From: Shinisaurus crocodilurus
Lineage: Eukaryota > Chordata > Lepidosauria > Squamata > Shinisauridae
NCBI GenBank assembly: GCA_021292165.1
Contig: CM037877.1
Span: 109,429,858-109,493,857 of the forward strand
Length of the DNA: 64,000 nt
Direction: 5' to 3'
In this document: positions 11,040-21,676 of the stretch, piece after piece
How the letters are laid out: each line of letters begins with the position of its first letter
How positions within the stretch are numbered: position 1 is the first letter of the stretch
Program-made: the position numbers and the translations under genes
The notes under the pieces: generated by a model
Seen by the model: only the letters and a program-made list of their open reading frames with translations
Database searches by the model: none
Told to the model about the DNA's origin: nothing

Positions 11040-11372
11040 TTCTTCCACCATCTGAAGTACAGCAAATGGTTACTCGGAAAACGGCCTTTTCAGTAGTGGC
11101 ACTGATTTCAGGAATACTCTCTCCAGGAAGGCTTGCCTGGCATCCACTTTGATGTCTTTAACGTGGACTAAAAAAGACCTTTTCATTACCCCAGGCTTTT
11201 AATACTTGATATGTTTTAATCTGTGCTTTATATTTTTAGACTACTTCCTAAAGATTTTCTGCTTTTAGTCTATTTATATAATAAATTAATTATAATCTTG
11301 TTAATTGCTGTAAACCACTCAGAGAGCTTCGGCTACTGGGCGGTATAAAAATGAAATAAATAAATATGTTGT
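11040..11372 (+). mobile_element. LINE 3' end (L2-like)
   Basis: GGCCTTTTCAGTAGTGGCAC followed by AGGAATACTCTCTCCAGGAA is a decayed version of the (KRA)FSVVAPxLWNSLP region of L2-like LINEs. The 3' UTR ends CGGCTACTGGGCGGTATAAA and (AAAT)n. Confidence 0.6.
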
Positions 11373-11578
11373 TTATTTGATTGAATTTTTTTATTGTAAG
11401 CCACCCCAGCTAAAGGGCAGGGTATGAATGTTAATCAAGGAAGCAAGTGCATGATAACCTAACTACAGCAATACTATCGACACAGTTCAACGGCTCACCC
11501 TTTTTCTGATGCAAGGAGATGTGTGCCTTTGGGATGCATAACTGGTACATGGGCCCATTTGTTTAGAGCAGGGATGGG

Positions 11579-11925
11579 CAACTTCCTGGGACCGCCCCCC
11601 TAAGAACCTCCGGGGGCTGCTCCTCCCTCCCCTGCTGACAAAATGGCCACTGCCGAATTTGCTGCAACAGCAAAACAAACAAAGAAAAACACACACACAG
11701 TGATTTTGCAAGGAAACAAGGCATGAAGAGAGTGGACACACTGTTTGCAAGAAGAACCATGCTCCAGAGAGGCTTCTTGGATTGTGATTCTGCTTGCAAA
11801 CAAGGCATGTGCTCCCTGCATGCCTTGTTTCCTTGCAAAATCATTTCAAGGCAGTGGTGGCAGGGGGCTGCAGAACCAGTCATGGGGCCGCACGTGGTCT
11901 GAGTGCTGCAGTGTTACCCACCCTG
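11579..11925. mobile_element. Non-autonomous hAT-like element, family B
   Basis: Ends CAGGGATGGGCAAC and ...TTACCCACCCTG, flanked by a perfect 8-bp target duplication GTTTAGAG (11571-11578 and 11926-11933). Inside, TGATTTTGCAAGGAAACAAG and its reverse complement near 11820-11845 form long arms. No coding capacity. Confidence 0.9.
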
Positions 11926-12008
11926 GTTTAGAGCAATGTGTGTTGATGAACCTGGGAGCTGGTCCAAGATGGAGGTGCTTCTGCAGAATAATCACCTATG
12001 GTCTAAAA

Positions 12009-12252
12009 CCAGTGTGGCGTAGTGGTGAGAGTGTTGAACTGGGACTCGCGAGATCCGGGTTCTAGTCCCCGCTCGGCCATGAAACTCACTGGGTAACTTT
12101 GGGCCAGTCACTGACTCTCAGCCTAACCTACCTCACAGGGTTGTTGTGAGGATAAAACAGAGAGGATGATGATGATTATATAAACCGCCTTGGGTTCCTT
12201 GCAGGAAAAAAGGCGGGGTATAAATATAATAAATAAATAAATAAATAAATAA
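12009..12252 (+). mobile_element. Sauria SINE (tRNA-derived), copy 1
   Basis: tRNA-like head with A box TGGCGTAGTGGTGAGAGTG and B box GGGTTCTAGTCCC, then the body ATGAAACTCACTGGGTAAC and CTACCTCACAGGGTTGTTGT, ending GGCGGGGTATAAATA and (AAAT)n. This is the squamate Sauria SINE architecture, whose tail is known to be shared with a Bov-B/RTE LINE. Confidence 0.92.
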
Positions 12253-13734
12253 AAAAACATGGGTGGGTGGGTGGGTGGTCCCCATCTCCCTAAATTATTC
12301 CCCTGAGAAGTATGTATTGACTTATACTTTGATCCGAAACACATTAACTGGAAGTTTAATGGTATTTGCTTCCAAAAATTCCTGGGAAATGAATAGGAAC
12401 TGGTTGTCTCTGAAAACAAAGCGGAACAAAAAAGCACAGGGGGAGCCTGCATGATAACGACAGTTAGTACACTATCTTCCCTCTTGCTCCAAGACACTTC
12501 ATTAGATTCTTTTAACCCCCTAAGGGAAACAGCCGATGCAACTCCCTGCAGCGTTAAGTGGATGGCGAGGGGAGCCTGAATTTATTACAACCAAGAGCCA
12601 AATTGCACCCCTGAGAGCCGGACTTGGAGAGGAGGCAAACCACGCAAGCACATGCTAAAAACGTCTGGTGTGCGTGGGCGTCTTGGACCAGAGACGAAAC
12701 AGCACTGGCAGGCTTCCATCTCCTGCACAAAGCCCGCGGATGGGTCTGTAGTTGCAAAGCTTAGAGGGTGGCCATGGCAAAAAGCATCCCCCCCCATTGC
12801 ACTGGTACTCCCATCAGCACCTTGGGGGGAAAGGAGGTTGTCTTACCTTGCAGGGAAGATTTCATAGATGATAGAGAAAGAGAACTGAGAGGACACATAA
12901 GAAAAGGTGAAAACCCGGTTTGCATCCCCTCCCTCTTCCCCTCAACCCAATTATGCTTACAATCCATTAGCAGTTTCTGCCCAACAATGCACTAAAACTG
13001 TGGTGCACCACCTTTCCGGCTGCATCTGGTGTTAGATTAGGGGCTGGGGGGTGCACATGACTGCACTCTATCTCCCTCTCCCCTCTTGGGAGGGGGGAGA
13101 TCGCTGTCCAGTGCCAGAACAGCACTACCCCCTGGAGTGCATCTGGGCGGGAAGGGTTCCCTGTGCTGCAGAATGTTCTGAACTGTAAACATGACGTAGG
13201 CATAAAATGCCCTTCGTTGTATAGCTAGAGGCCCACATGGTACTGAACCAGGGCTTTAGCAAAGGGCCTCGTCCAACTGAGAGAGCTGCTCTGGATCCAC
13301 CACCTGCTGCAGCTGTGGAAGCTGCACTGCGCACATGGAATTCTCCCCCTCCAAATGGCTTCATTCATTCGAGGGGTGGGGGGAACCTCTACACTGCAAA
13401 TTTGAAGAGGTTTGATACCAGTTTAACTGTCCTAGTTCTCCCACTCCTCTGTGCAGGGGAACCCTGGAAATTGAAATCTTGGGAAGTTACTGATCATTCT
13501 TTGTTACAGATATTAGAGCCCCATCACAAAGCAAAAAACTGAGTTCCAGGTTCTTTGAGAGTTACGATATTTAAGTCAGCTTAAATCTGATTTAAATTGG
13601 TAACATGCCTGTAGTGGGCGGGCACATTAGATTTCTCCATCAAAAAATGAGTAAGTGTGCAAGAGGCGTGTGCGTGCGTGCACGCGTGCGTGCATGTGTG
13701 TATATGACCACATATAAATCTAGATCATGCCCGA
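12253..13734. other. Intergenic sequence, nothing recognised
   Basis: No supported gene. A (GGGT)n run at 12261-12278 and a (TGCG)/(TGTG) run at about 13664-13705. The rest is unassigned. Confidence 0.4.
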
Positions 13735-13803
13735 TGCTGGCAGGGGGGTGATGGGAGTTTTAATCCAATACATGTGGAGGGCACCAGGTTGGGGGAGCCT
13801 GAC
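13735..13803. repeat. Half of a fold-back MITE
   Basis: TGATGGGAGTTTTAATCCAA then GTGGAGGGCACCAGGTTGGG; only the right arm remains. Confidence 0.6.
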
Positions 13804-14090
13804 CTATGGACTGGGTTTCAGTGGGGCTACATTTTCTGCCTTGTTGCTACCATTTTGGAGCTGCCACACGAAAACATTTTTTTAAAGTTTAATAGGAAAA
13901 AAACCATCCCTCATCATCAAGGAAAAGTCAAGGAAGTCATTGAGGCAGAATGATCAATGAACAATAACCTCCATCATATTTAAGCAACTGAGCAGGGGCC
14001 ACCAGTTTATCAAAGAGGCTCAATGTGTTGCTGGACTTCCGGCCACCCAGAAGTAACCACGGTGGCACCAGTGCTTCCATGCCTGTAGAA

Positions 14091-14432
14091 CAGGGGCGCA
14101 GAATCTCAGGGCTGCGTGTGAAACGGCCTGCCTGGGTCCCATTCCAGCCCTCTGGGGCTTCCCAGCTGGCCCCGCCCACTTCACTTGACCCTGCCCCTTC
14201 CTGCTAACCACTAAAAATTTGGTTGTTTCCCGGCCTTTGGGCAGTCCTCCCCCCCCCTTCTAAAAGGTTGAAATGCCTCTCTGAAGGCAGTAAGAGCTTT
14301 AAGTTAAAACATGTGGGGTTTTTTTTGGCCCTTTTACCTTCAGGCCCCCTTCCACTGGAATGCACCCCACCATCCGAAAGCTTCTTTGAAATGGAATTCA
14401 GCCCTTGGGCCGAAAGTAGTTCTGCATCTCTG
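14091..14432 (+). mobile_element. Non-autonomous hAT-like element, family A, copy 4
   Basis: Starts CAGGGGCGCAGAATCTCAGG and ends ...TGCATCTCTG, flanked by CTGTAGAA (14083-14090) and TTGTAGAA (14433-14440), 7 of 8 matching. The interior aligns with copies 1-3. Confidence 0.83.
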
Positions 14433-14952
14433 TTGTAGAAGATTTGGGAGCACCGTCCCCCTTGGCATCTGCTCTCACTAGTCCAAGATATTCCAAACCC
14501 TAGTCCAAAACGGGGAGGTTAGATTCTCCCAAGATGCTTTTGCTCTACTCTCCTTGGTATCCCCCAGGCACACAGTAGTCTTTAGCAATTGCTCAGTCTG
14601 TCTATTTCCCAAGCAAGCCCCATCATGCCTTCCAATCTCAGACAGATTCCTTTCTTGGGGTCGGGGGGGATTGTGTCAGAGACCCAAAGCTGTGAAATGT
14701 ATTTAAAATACAGCAACGATCGGCTCCCTCTAGCCCCACCATGCTGGACCTTTGGTTTCATCACTTGTGAAATAAATGGTTCTGGGGTAAAGATCTTGAA
14801 GAAGTCTGTGGTCAAAAAAGCTGCAGATTTTGAGTACACATTCAGGAATACTAGGCTGCAGACAGACAATCGTTTTGATGCAAGCTGAAGGAGGAATGAT
14901 AGATACATCATTTTCCAGGGGCCTGAAACACAAGGCCCTAGGGCATCTGTAA
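14433..14952. other. Intergenic sequence, nothing recognised
   Basis: No named repeat. The part 14750-14890 reads open on the + strand (GSGVKILKKSVVKKAADFEY) but has no family resemblance that I can name and no splice context; I do not call it a gene. Confidence 0.4.
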
Positions 14953-15072
14953 CCTGGTGCCCTCCAGATGTTTTGGACTTCAACTCCCATCAGCCCCAGC
15001 CAGCATGGCCAATGGTCAGGAATCCTGGGAGTTCTAGTCCAAAACATCTGGGGGGCACCAGTTTTGGGAAAG
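14953..15072. repeat. Fold-back MITE
   Basis: ACCTGGTGCCCTCCAGATGT and TTCAACTCCCATCAGCCCCA pair with GGGAGTTCTAGTCCAAAACA and TCTGGGGGGCACCAG. Confidence 0.85.
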
Positions 15073-15228
15073 TTGCCCTAGGGCTTTATCCTTGGGCGTC
15101 CCCCATATGGCCCTTAGTCACTGTACTTTGCACAATGAAATTCAGGTGGATTTCATTGCTCCAGATTCCTAGTGGTCCAACCACAGTCTGCCATGTAACG
15201 TGGCAAGGGTGTAGCAGAACAATATTGA

Positions 15229-15445
15229 GAGCCAGTGTGGTGTAGTGGTGAGAGTGTTGGACCGGGACTGGGGAGTTCCGGGTTCTAGTCCCCACTCAGC
15301 CATGAAGCTCACTGGGTGACTTTGGGCCAGTCACTGACTCTCAGCCTAACCTACCTCACAGGGTTGTTGTGGGGATAAAATGTAAGCTGCCTTGGGTTCT
15401 TTGAAGGAAAAAAGGTGGGATATTAGTGCAATCATAAGTAAATAA
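15229..15445 (+). mobile_element. Sauria SINE (tRNA-derived), copy 2
   Basis: AGCCAGTGTGGTGTAGTGGT (A-box region), GGGTTCTAGTCCCC (B box), GCTCACTGGGTGACTTTGGG, ACCTCACAGGGTTGTTGTGG, then GAAAAAAGGTGGGATATTAG. Full-length arrangement. Confidence 0.92.
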
Positions 15446-16433
15446 ATTTCTCACATCAAGGAGGGGAGGCAGGTAAGGAGCAAATTAGGGACTTTTCAAA
15501 AAAGTACATAAATAATGAAAAATTAAACATTATGAAACAAATGGAATGGGTTTGTTTTCAGGATCTGATTTGTATCCATTTGACATTTATTTGAGGGTGC
15601 CCAACCTTATCTTTCTCCAGCTTCTCTTGGCAGCTGCTTCCTTATGGACACCATTTTATTCACCCAGAATACCCAATATGTTGTGCCATTCCAGGAAAAA
15701 GGCTACCTCTGGAGCACTTAAAAAAAAAAATGCTGTCCACCATTTTGCCCTCAGAATGTCCCTAGAACAGAGCATTCTGGGAAAATAAAATAGCTAACCC
15801 CAGGAAACAGCTCCTGAAATTAGCTCTCCTCCCATCACCTCCACAGGCAGTGGCAAAAAAATACAAAAAGGAAAAGAAAGAAAACTAATGTGATGCCATG
15901 AAAATGAATGCAATTTTTTATGAATGAATAATGAAACAAATATAATTTTTACGAATGAATAATAAAAATGAATATTTTAATGACAAAACCGAACAGAACA
16001 ATGAAATGAAAGTGTTTGTTTTGCCTCTAGGGCCTTGACAGTGGAACCTCTTTTAAAGCCTGTTTTCCTCCATTCTTATATTTCCCCTGCCTGAGATGTA
16101 CCGGAGGCAGTGAAATGCTTGCAAAGATCTTTGGAGAACTGATGTTCACACACAGTTCGTTCATCGAGTTGAACTGGAATTGATATCTTGGTGACAAAGG
16201 TATGGATGTGACCCTTGGGTGTACAATAGGTGGCCGGGTGACCGGCCAGATGGGCGATTAATAAATATAAGAAATAAATAAATAAATAAAATTGGGCCCT
16301 CCAATCCATTTGAATTTGACCCTTCTGGTGTACAAACATTTTTTTCCATCTGTTGTTCTCTCCAGTCAACTGTTTCTCTCCCCCCTCCCCCAGGTTGTTG
16401 AAGCACTACAAAAGTCTGTATAAAGAGGTGATA
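15446..16433. other. Intergenic sequence with simple repeats
   Basis: 15890-16015 is AT-rich with repeated GAATGAATAAT units. 16258-16290 is an (AAAT)n tail of a LINE or SINE end. No gene supported. Confidence 0.45.
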
Positions 16434-16466
16434 GTTAGTTACGATAATTTTCGTATCGTAACTAAC
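16434..16466. repeat. Perfect 13-bp inverted repeat
   Basis: GTTAGTTACGATA (16434-16446) and its exact reverse complement (16454-16466) around a 7-base loop, followed by further ACGATA/TATCGT pieces to 16490. Origin unknown. Confidence 0.85.
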
Positions 16467-17579
16467 GTATACGATAGTTCGTATCGTATTTCTTCAGCCC
16501 TATGAAGAAAGTCTATGATCTGTGTTTCTTGTTTAAAAGAAAATGTGCCTGCAACCATTACCATCAAATTTGGTTTCCAATGGAGTCTTCATATTGATTT
16601 TTCTGGGAATCACTCCTGATGTACTCCTTTGTAAGTGAGCAGAGAGCCGAGGTCCTGAATTCCCTATTTAAAAGGTGATAGAGGAAAACAATAGGCACAA
16701 TCTGCCAGGAAGTTCTCTTCTTCCAGCCCCATTGAAATGAATAGGAGCTACACAATAGGGAGCTACACAAAAACACATATGCAGCTCCCATTTCATTTTA
16801 TGCATGCAAAGCATTTTTTAGCCAAGTCTTCCAGAGCAATTTAGAAAGTTCAGAAATAAAACATTCCCTGCCCAGAGGCTTAGAGTCTAAAAGATGTGAC
16901 ACAAAAGGAAAGGGGATTGGAAGGGAGAAGGAAAAAGCAAATTCAGGTACTAGATTCTTACCCACAAAGTTCAACAGGTCATAGAGTTGGATCTAAACAC
17001 AAGGGAGGGCTGTTGCTTCCTCTTCCTCTGATGTCCTCAGAAGGGACATTTCAGTGGGGCTGTGCAGGAGAACTTCATGGATGATTATGCCCAGTGAATG
17101 CATGAGGAGCTCATGGTAATAATGCAAGCAAGATAAAAAAAGCCAGGTGCATTCAAGTGGCAAAAATATGGTCTTTAAAAGACAATTTCCCAACAGTCCA
17201 TGAAAGCACATTTTCAGATTTTGCTTAAATAAATGCCATAGTTTTGTTTCCCCATACATTTCATTTTGAAAACAGAAAAGTATTCAAAAACTAAACATTC
17301 AGAACACAGGGGCATGTGCTGTTTTGTCTCATTAAGCTCTGGAGTTTCTCAGACGATGTGGTGTATGAAAAACAACAAGAACCTAAGAGGAGAAAAAATA
17401 TAATTAAATTACAATGAAATGTTCCATTGCTATTTTGATCCATCGTGGATAGTTTTTAAAAATACAGAATTTACCTAGTTTTCCATTGAAGCCTATCAGA
17501 TGTCAAAACAGTAACTTTTAAGATAATTTCAATGCAAGAACCTTCTCCAGGACATTTAGATACTACGTATCTTGATATG
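16467..17579. other. Intergenic sequence, nothing recognised
   Basis: No supported gene or named repeat. Confidence 0.4.
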
Positions 17580-17820
17580 CAGGGCCGGTGCAAGGCAGTT
17601 TGGTGCCCTAGGCAAGATCAGATATTTAGCGCCCCCCCCCCCTTGAGCCTTCCCTCCCTCCAGCCCTATAGCCCATTATGAAATAAAAGTCAATTGGCAA
17701 AACCTAAAAAATGTATTGACCTAAACATTGACAAACATACATAAAAAACATGTTGATGTAGTACCAATTTGCTATATAGAAAAATTCCTAGTGAAGTGTG
17801 ACAGAAACTACATTTAATGT

Positions 17821-17997
17821 TTAAAACTTCATTTTCCTTGCCTTTTTCTTGGCAAACTGGCAAACCATTTCTTTAATGTCTAAAGAAGATGCTAACTCAG
17901 ATTCAATTGAAATGGTTGCCAAGCCAACCAGTCTTTCTTGGCACATTGTTGAACGCAGATAATTTTTTATTAATTTTAATTTGAAAAAACTTCTTTC
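17821..17997 (-). pseudogene. hAT transposase C-terminal dimerisation segment
   Basis: Read on the - strand the frame gives ERSFFKLKLIKNYLRSTMCQ, then ERLVGLATISIESELASSL and DIKEMVCQFAKKKARKMKF, followed by a stop at 17823-17821. The RSFxKLKLIKxYLRSTMxQERLxGLAxxSIE pattern is the C-terminal hAT dimerisation region of TTF-type/ZMYM-like hAT transposases. There is no start codon, because the frame is cut upstream by a SINE insertion at about 17998. The catalytic part is not recognisable in the rest of the element, so this is a dead remnant. Confidence 0.85.
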
Positions 17998-18070
17998 TCG
18001 AGTCCAACCCCCTGCTCAATGCAGGAAACTAGAGGAGAGGTCTCCCATCCAAGTAATAACCAGGCTTGAC
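17998..18070 (-). mobile_element. 5S-headed SINE, partial copy 2
   Basis: Reverse orientation: TCGAGTCCAACCCCCTGCTC, CTCCCATCCAAGTAATAACC and CAGGCTTGAC are the tail and the C-box part of the 5S head; the 5' half is missing. It interrupts the transposase frame. Confidence 0.8.
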
Positions 18071-18326
18071 ACATACGATATAGCAAGCTGTAAATTTTTT
18101 GTGCTAATGCAGATTCAACACAGGACTCATTCTTAATACAGCAGAAGTTGAAGGAGTAGAGAATTTACTTCTACAAACACTGTGCTGCAGGCTAAATACA
18201 GCTAAGTTTCTCCTGGTACTGCACACAGTTTCTTCTGGAACTACCTATATAGAAAGTTCACATTTAGAAAGCTCCTCCAACTTTGGTGCGAAACAGAAAG
18301 AAATCCCTACGTCAGCCTCCCCCAAC

Positions 18327-18452
18327 CTGGTGCTCCCCAGATGGGTTGGGTTGCAACTTCCATCATTCCCAACCAGCATCACCATGCTGGCTGAGAATGA
18401 TGGGAACCGCAGTCCAACCCATCTGAAGGGCTAGGTTAGGGAAGTCTGCTGT
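18327..18452. repeat. Fold-back MITE inside the 2.7 kb hAT element
   Basis: CCCCCAACCTGGTGCTCCCC and TTGCAACTTCCATCATTCCC pair with GAATGATGGGAACCGCAGTC and the right arm ending near 18452. Confidence 0.8.
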
Positions 18453-18835
18453 AAGTACACACATGACCAAACTGCTGGTGGTAGAGCGCTCTCATCTATC
18501 ATCCTACCAAGCAGCCAGCAGGGTTTGACCACCCTTCAGGTGCCAACGTGTGGCCAGATGGCTGTCCATAGGAGCTTGCTTGCATTCTGCTTACAGCTGA
18601 TCAGTTCCAGACCCTGCTGGTCAGGATGCTGACAAAGGCCCAGTGCCAACAGGTGGAGGAGGAGGAATGGGAGCAAGAGAGCCCAATGGAGAGAAACAAC
18701 CAAAGCTAGGAAAACAGCCAAACTCAGAGGACAGACACCTGAAGCACAACCTCCTTTTACAGGCTTTCTTGGGGCCGGGCCATCTGGGGATCAGCCCTCA
18801 CGTTAAGAATGATCACCTCTAGACCCTAGGGCAGC

Positions 18836-18968
18836 CTTCCCCAACCTGGTGCCCTTCAGATGTTCTGGACCACGTCCCAGCATTCCTAACCATTGGCCAT
18901 GCTGGCTGAGGCTGATGGGAGTTGACATCCAACACATCCAGAGGGCACCAGGTGGTGCGGGGGAGCCT
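18836..18968. repeat. Fold-back MITE inside the 2.7 kb hAT element
   Basis: CTTCCCCAACCTGGTGCCCT at the left; GGCTGATGGGAGTTGACATC and AGAGGGCACCAGGTGGTGCG at the right. Confidence 0.8.
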
Positions 18969-19535
18969 GTCCAATGGCATGTTTACCAGGAAGCAAGTCT
19001 CACAGAGCTCAGTGGGTACAAAGAAGCCCATACAGAGGCAGCACACTTGTTCCCAGATTTGCAAAATGGTCAGCTACCAGGTACACAAGTGGCCCAAGGT
19101 CTCAGAGGCTGCCCCCTGCTCTGAACTCCCAGCTCAGCCCCGTGAACTGAGGCAGCAAAGGCATGCTGGGCATCTTCTCACAGGCCCATCTCCTCCATCT
19201 ACCTGCCCAGGAACAAGACAATTTGGCCTGATTATCTGCTGGAGCCCTTTAGAGATGGACCCGGCTGCGTTCGTTTTCCTGCTCCTCACTCAAAGCTCCG
19301 GAGGATTTCCCCTGGCAAGAGCCCCCGGCAGGGCGCCTGCTTTGTTCGGTAGCACGTCCAGGCAAGAAGGGAGAACTTCTTTCCGGCAGCACGTCCAGGC
19401 AGGGAAAGCCCCCTCTCTTTCCGGGGCTCCGGGGAGCTGCCAGTCCAAGGGCGGGCTTCAGCAGGGGCAGGCAAGCCAGGGCTTTAAACTACAGCTTCCA
19501 GCCAGGGATGCTGGGAGCTGTAGTCCCTTAGAACA

Positions 19536-19652
19536 GCCTCCCTCAACCCGGCGCCCTCCAGTTGGGTTTGGCCGCAGCTTGCGGGCTGCCTGGGGATGAT
19601 GGGGGTCGCAGTCCCACACAGCCGAGGGGCACCAGGTCGGGGAAGGCCAGGC
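19536..19652. repeat. Fold-back MITE inside the 2.7 kb hAT element
   Basis: CCTCCCTCAACCCGGCGCCC at the left and GATGATGGGGGTCGCAGTCC plus GGGGCACCAGGTCGGGGAAG at the right. It sits within GC-rich sequence and has become GC-rich itself. Confidence 0.75.
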
Positions 19653-20638
19653 CAGGAGGTCCCCGAAGGCCTCGGCCGCCTCCCTCAGCTGCCGCAGGAA
19701 CGCCGCCCCGGGCCGGGACCTAAAAGGCCAGCCCCTTCCCACTGCCCGACGGAGGAGCTGCGGGAGGTTTGTACCCGGCGGCCGCAAGGCGGAGGCGGAG
19801 GGGCGGCGAGTGATTTGGGACTCGGCTCGGCCGGCCAAGCGGGCTGCTAGGCGCCTCCGCACGCCCTGGGGCCGCCACGCCCGGCCTGGGCTGGAGCGCA
19901 GCCGCCGCGCCAGGCGGCACAGCAAGCAGCAGGAGCGACGCGGGCACCAACGCAGCCTCTCCCAGGGCCGCCTGCAGCCCGTCCCGCCGCTCAGGGGAGC
20001 ACTGCAGTCTGCAGCGCTCATATCTCCGGAATGCGGGCGGGTGCGGGGCTGGGGCTGGCCACAGGCACACCGGGGAGACGATGCTTCCCTCCCTCCCTCC
20101 TACCTGGAGGCCGATCCTCGGCCTCGCGTAGCACACAGCCCCCGGGCCAGCGGCGATTCCAGCAGCTGGAGAGGGGAGGAGGTGCCTTAAGGGGCGAGGA
20201 ATCACGCTCCCTTTAGCCATGCGCTCTAGGCAGTAGCCTAGTTCGCCTAGCGGTAGCGCCGGCCCTCTTGATATGCACATTAAAGGGCACACTTTCCCTG
20301 CAATCACACCTGGCTCAAAGCCATTGTATATTTTATGTGCTGCAGCGGACTTATGGAGTGTAGCTGAGATGTGATTTTGGGAGGCTTCGAGACCTTTCTA
20401 ACGTCCACGTGTGAGTCTAGAGGTGCTTCTAAATGAGGCTTTCCCAGTGCAATCGCTCTGCCACATTCACAGAATTTTACGGAGGGTCCAGTCACTGTCA
20501 CCTCCCATTTGTAACCCTCCCATGTTTTCCCACAGCTTCTTGGGCCAGCTGCACAATATCTTTTGACTGGTAGTGCTAGGAGCTTGGGGAGTGAGACTGG
20601 TCAGTATCAGTGATGTCTGATAGCTCCAATGTTAGTGG

Positions 20639-20783
20639 GCGGTGTATCCACTCTGGGCTTCAGTCTGAACTTTAAAGGAGCTATCCATGGTGCTGAACAA
20701 AAATGTGCAAGGGTTGAGATTCAGCACCATGGATAGATCCTTAAAAGTTCAGACTAAAATCCAGAGTGGATACACTGACCCCT
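20639..20783. repeat. Long fold-back repeat
   Basis: GGTGTATCCACTCTGG and TTCAGTCTGAACTTTAAAGG and CTATCCATGGTGCTGAA pair with TTCAGCACCATGGATAG, CCTTAAAAGTTCAGACT and CCAGAGTGGATACACTG. Arms of about 60 bp with a short spacer. Confidence 0.88.
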
Positions 20784-20801
20784 CTGGCGTAACTCCACAA
20801 T

Positions 20802-21173
20802 TCAGTTCCCTGGTGTATGTCTGCATTAGTATGTTTAGTGTGTCTAGAATGTTGAACTGAGTGGGTGTGGTTTGTGATGTCTTAGAAAGGGTGGGGGGAG
20901 GAGTATATAAGGAGTGTTTGAGTGATGTGTGGGTCAGTTAGGTTTTATGTCAGTGAGTCGAGTTATGGGAGTGTGGAGTTGGGTTAGAGAGTTTTAGGTG
21001 GTTGGAGTTAGTGTGATATGGGAGAGTGTTTGTAGTGTGTGGGGAGAGTTGGGTTAGTTACAAAGTGTTTGGTGTAGGCAGGTTTATTTTCTGGAACTAA
21101 GATTTTGATAATTAAAATAAACTTATTTTTATTTTGTTAACTACCAAAATCCTACGTGTCAGCTTGGCGTTAT
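20802..21173 (+). repeat. LTR-like stretch with TATA and polyA signals
   Basis: GTATATAAGG TATA box at 20903-20912 and AATAAA at 21116-21121 about 210 bp apart, in G/T-rich sequence with many GTGTG/GAGTT words. The pentamer ACAAT occurs at both borders (20797-20801 and 21174-21178). Possibly a solo LTR of an unknown element, but TG...CA ends are not clear. Confidence 0.3.
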
Positions 21174-21428
21174 TACAATAATACCTTGGATTGCAAGTAA
21201 CTTGGTTTGAGAGCATTTTGCAAGACACGCAAATTTTTAAATATTTATTTTAAAAAATTTGACTTGATATACAAGCGACGTCTTGCAATACAAGTACTGT
21301 AGTATGGCTTAAATTAAAAATCTCTGTACAAATTTTTTTTGGGGGATTTCGTTTTGATATAAGAGTGTTTTGGATTACAAGCACATTTCCGGAACGAATT
21401 ATGCTCTCAATCCAAGGAATGACTGTAC
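21174..21428. repeat. DNA transposon MITE with TA flanks
   Basis: TACCTTGGATTGCAAGTAAC and GGTTTGAGAGCATTTTGCAA at the left are mirrored by CGAATTATGCTCTCAATCCA and AGGAATGACTGTA at the right. The long terminal inverted repeats and TA borders fit a Tc1/mariner-type (Tigger-like) MITE, though I cannot name the family. Confidence 0.6.
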
Positions 21429-21617
21429 CTGCTTTACTTTTAAATCCACACACACACCTGTGTACCAACAGCATCATAAATTTAAGCTAGATCCTTAATA
21501 ACCAGCATTAATCTTTTCCCCCATTAGTAGGGGAAAGGTTTCATTTGACCCTCCCCTCAGGTTTTCAAGTGTTTATGCTTGGCCTGAGAAGGGTTTATGC
21601 GCGTGGTCCTAAAGTGT

Positions 21618-21676
21618 ATTCAGCACCATGGATAGATCCTTAAAAGTTCAGACTAAAATCCAGAGTGGATACACTG
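21618..21676. repeat. 59-bp exact copy of one fold-back arm
   Basis: Identical over 59 bases to 20719-20777 (ATTCAGCACCATGGATAGAT through GTGGATACACTG). The other arm is absent. Confidence 0.93.

Larger units (their letters stand above)
17580..20267 (-). mobile_element. 2.7 kb hAT element, decayed
   Basis: Left end CAGGGCCGGTGCAAGGCAG; right end ...CGGTAGCGCCGGCCCT, its complement. A perfect 8-bp target duplication TTGATATG (17572-17579 and 20268-20275) flanks it. It keeps the C-terminus of a transposase on the - strand (17821-17997) and has been invaded by a 5S-headed SINE (17998-18070) and three fold-back MITEs (about 18327, 18836 and 19536). The distal part 19660-20215 is strongly GC- and CpG-rich and lies where the 5' end of the transposase gene should be. 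Confidence 0.88.

Noticed and set aside
12009..12090. Possible tRNA gene
   Set aside because: It is the head of a Sauria SINE; the same unit with body and tail recurs at 15229.
18922..20307. Open frames of 126-225 residues on both strands
   Set aside because: They lie in the GC-rich part of the 2.7 kb hAT element and cross fold-back MITEs; no domain is recognisable and stop codons are rare simply because of high GC.
20802..21173. Host promoter with TATATAA and an AATAAA downstream
   Set aside because: No coding sequence or exon between the signals, and it lies among repeats; kept only as a low-confidence LTR-like stretch.
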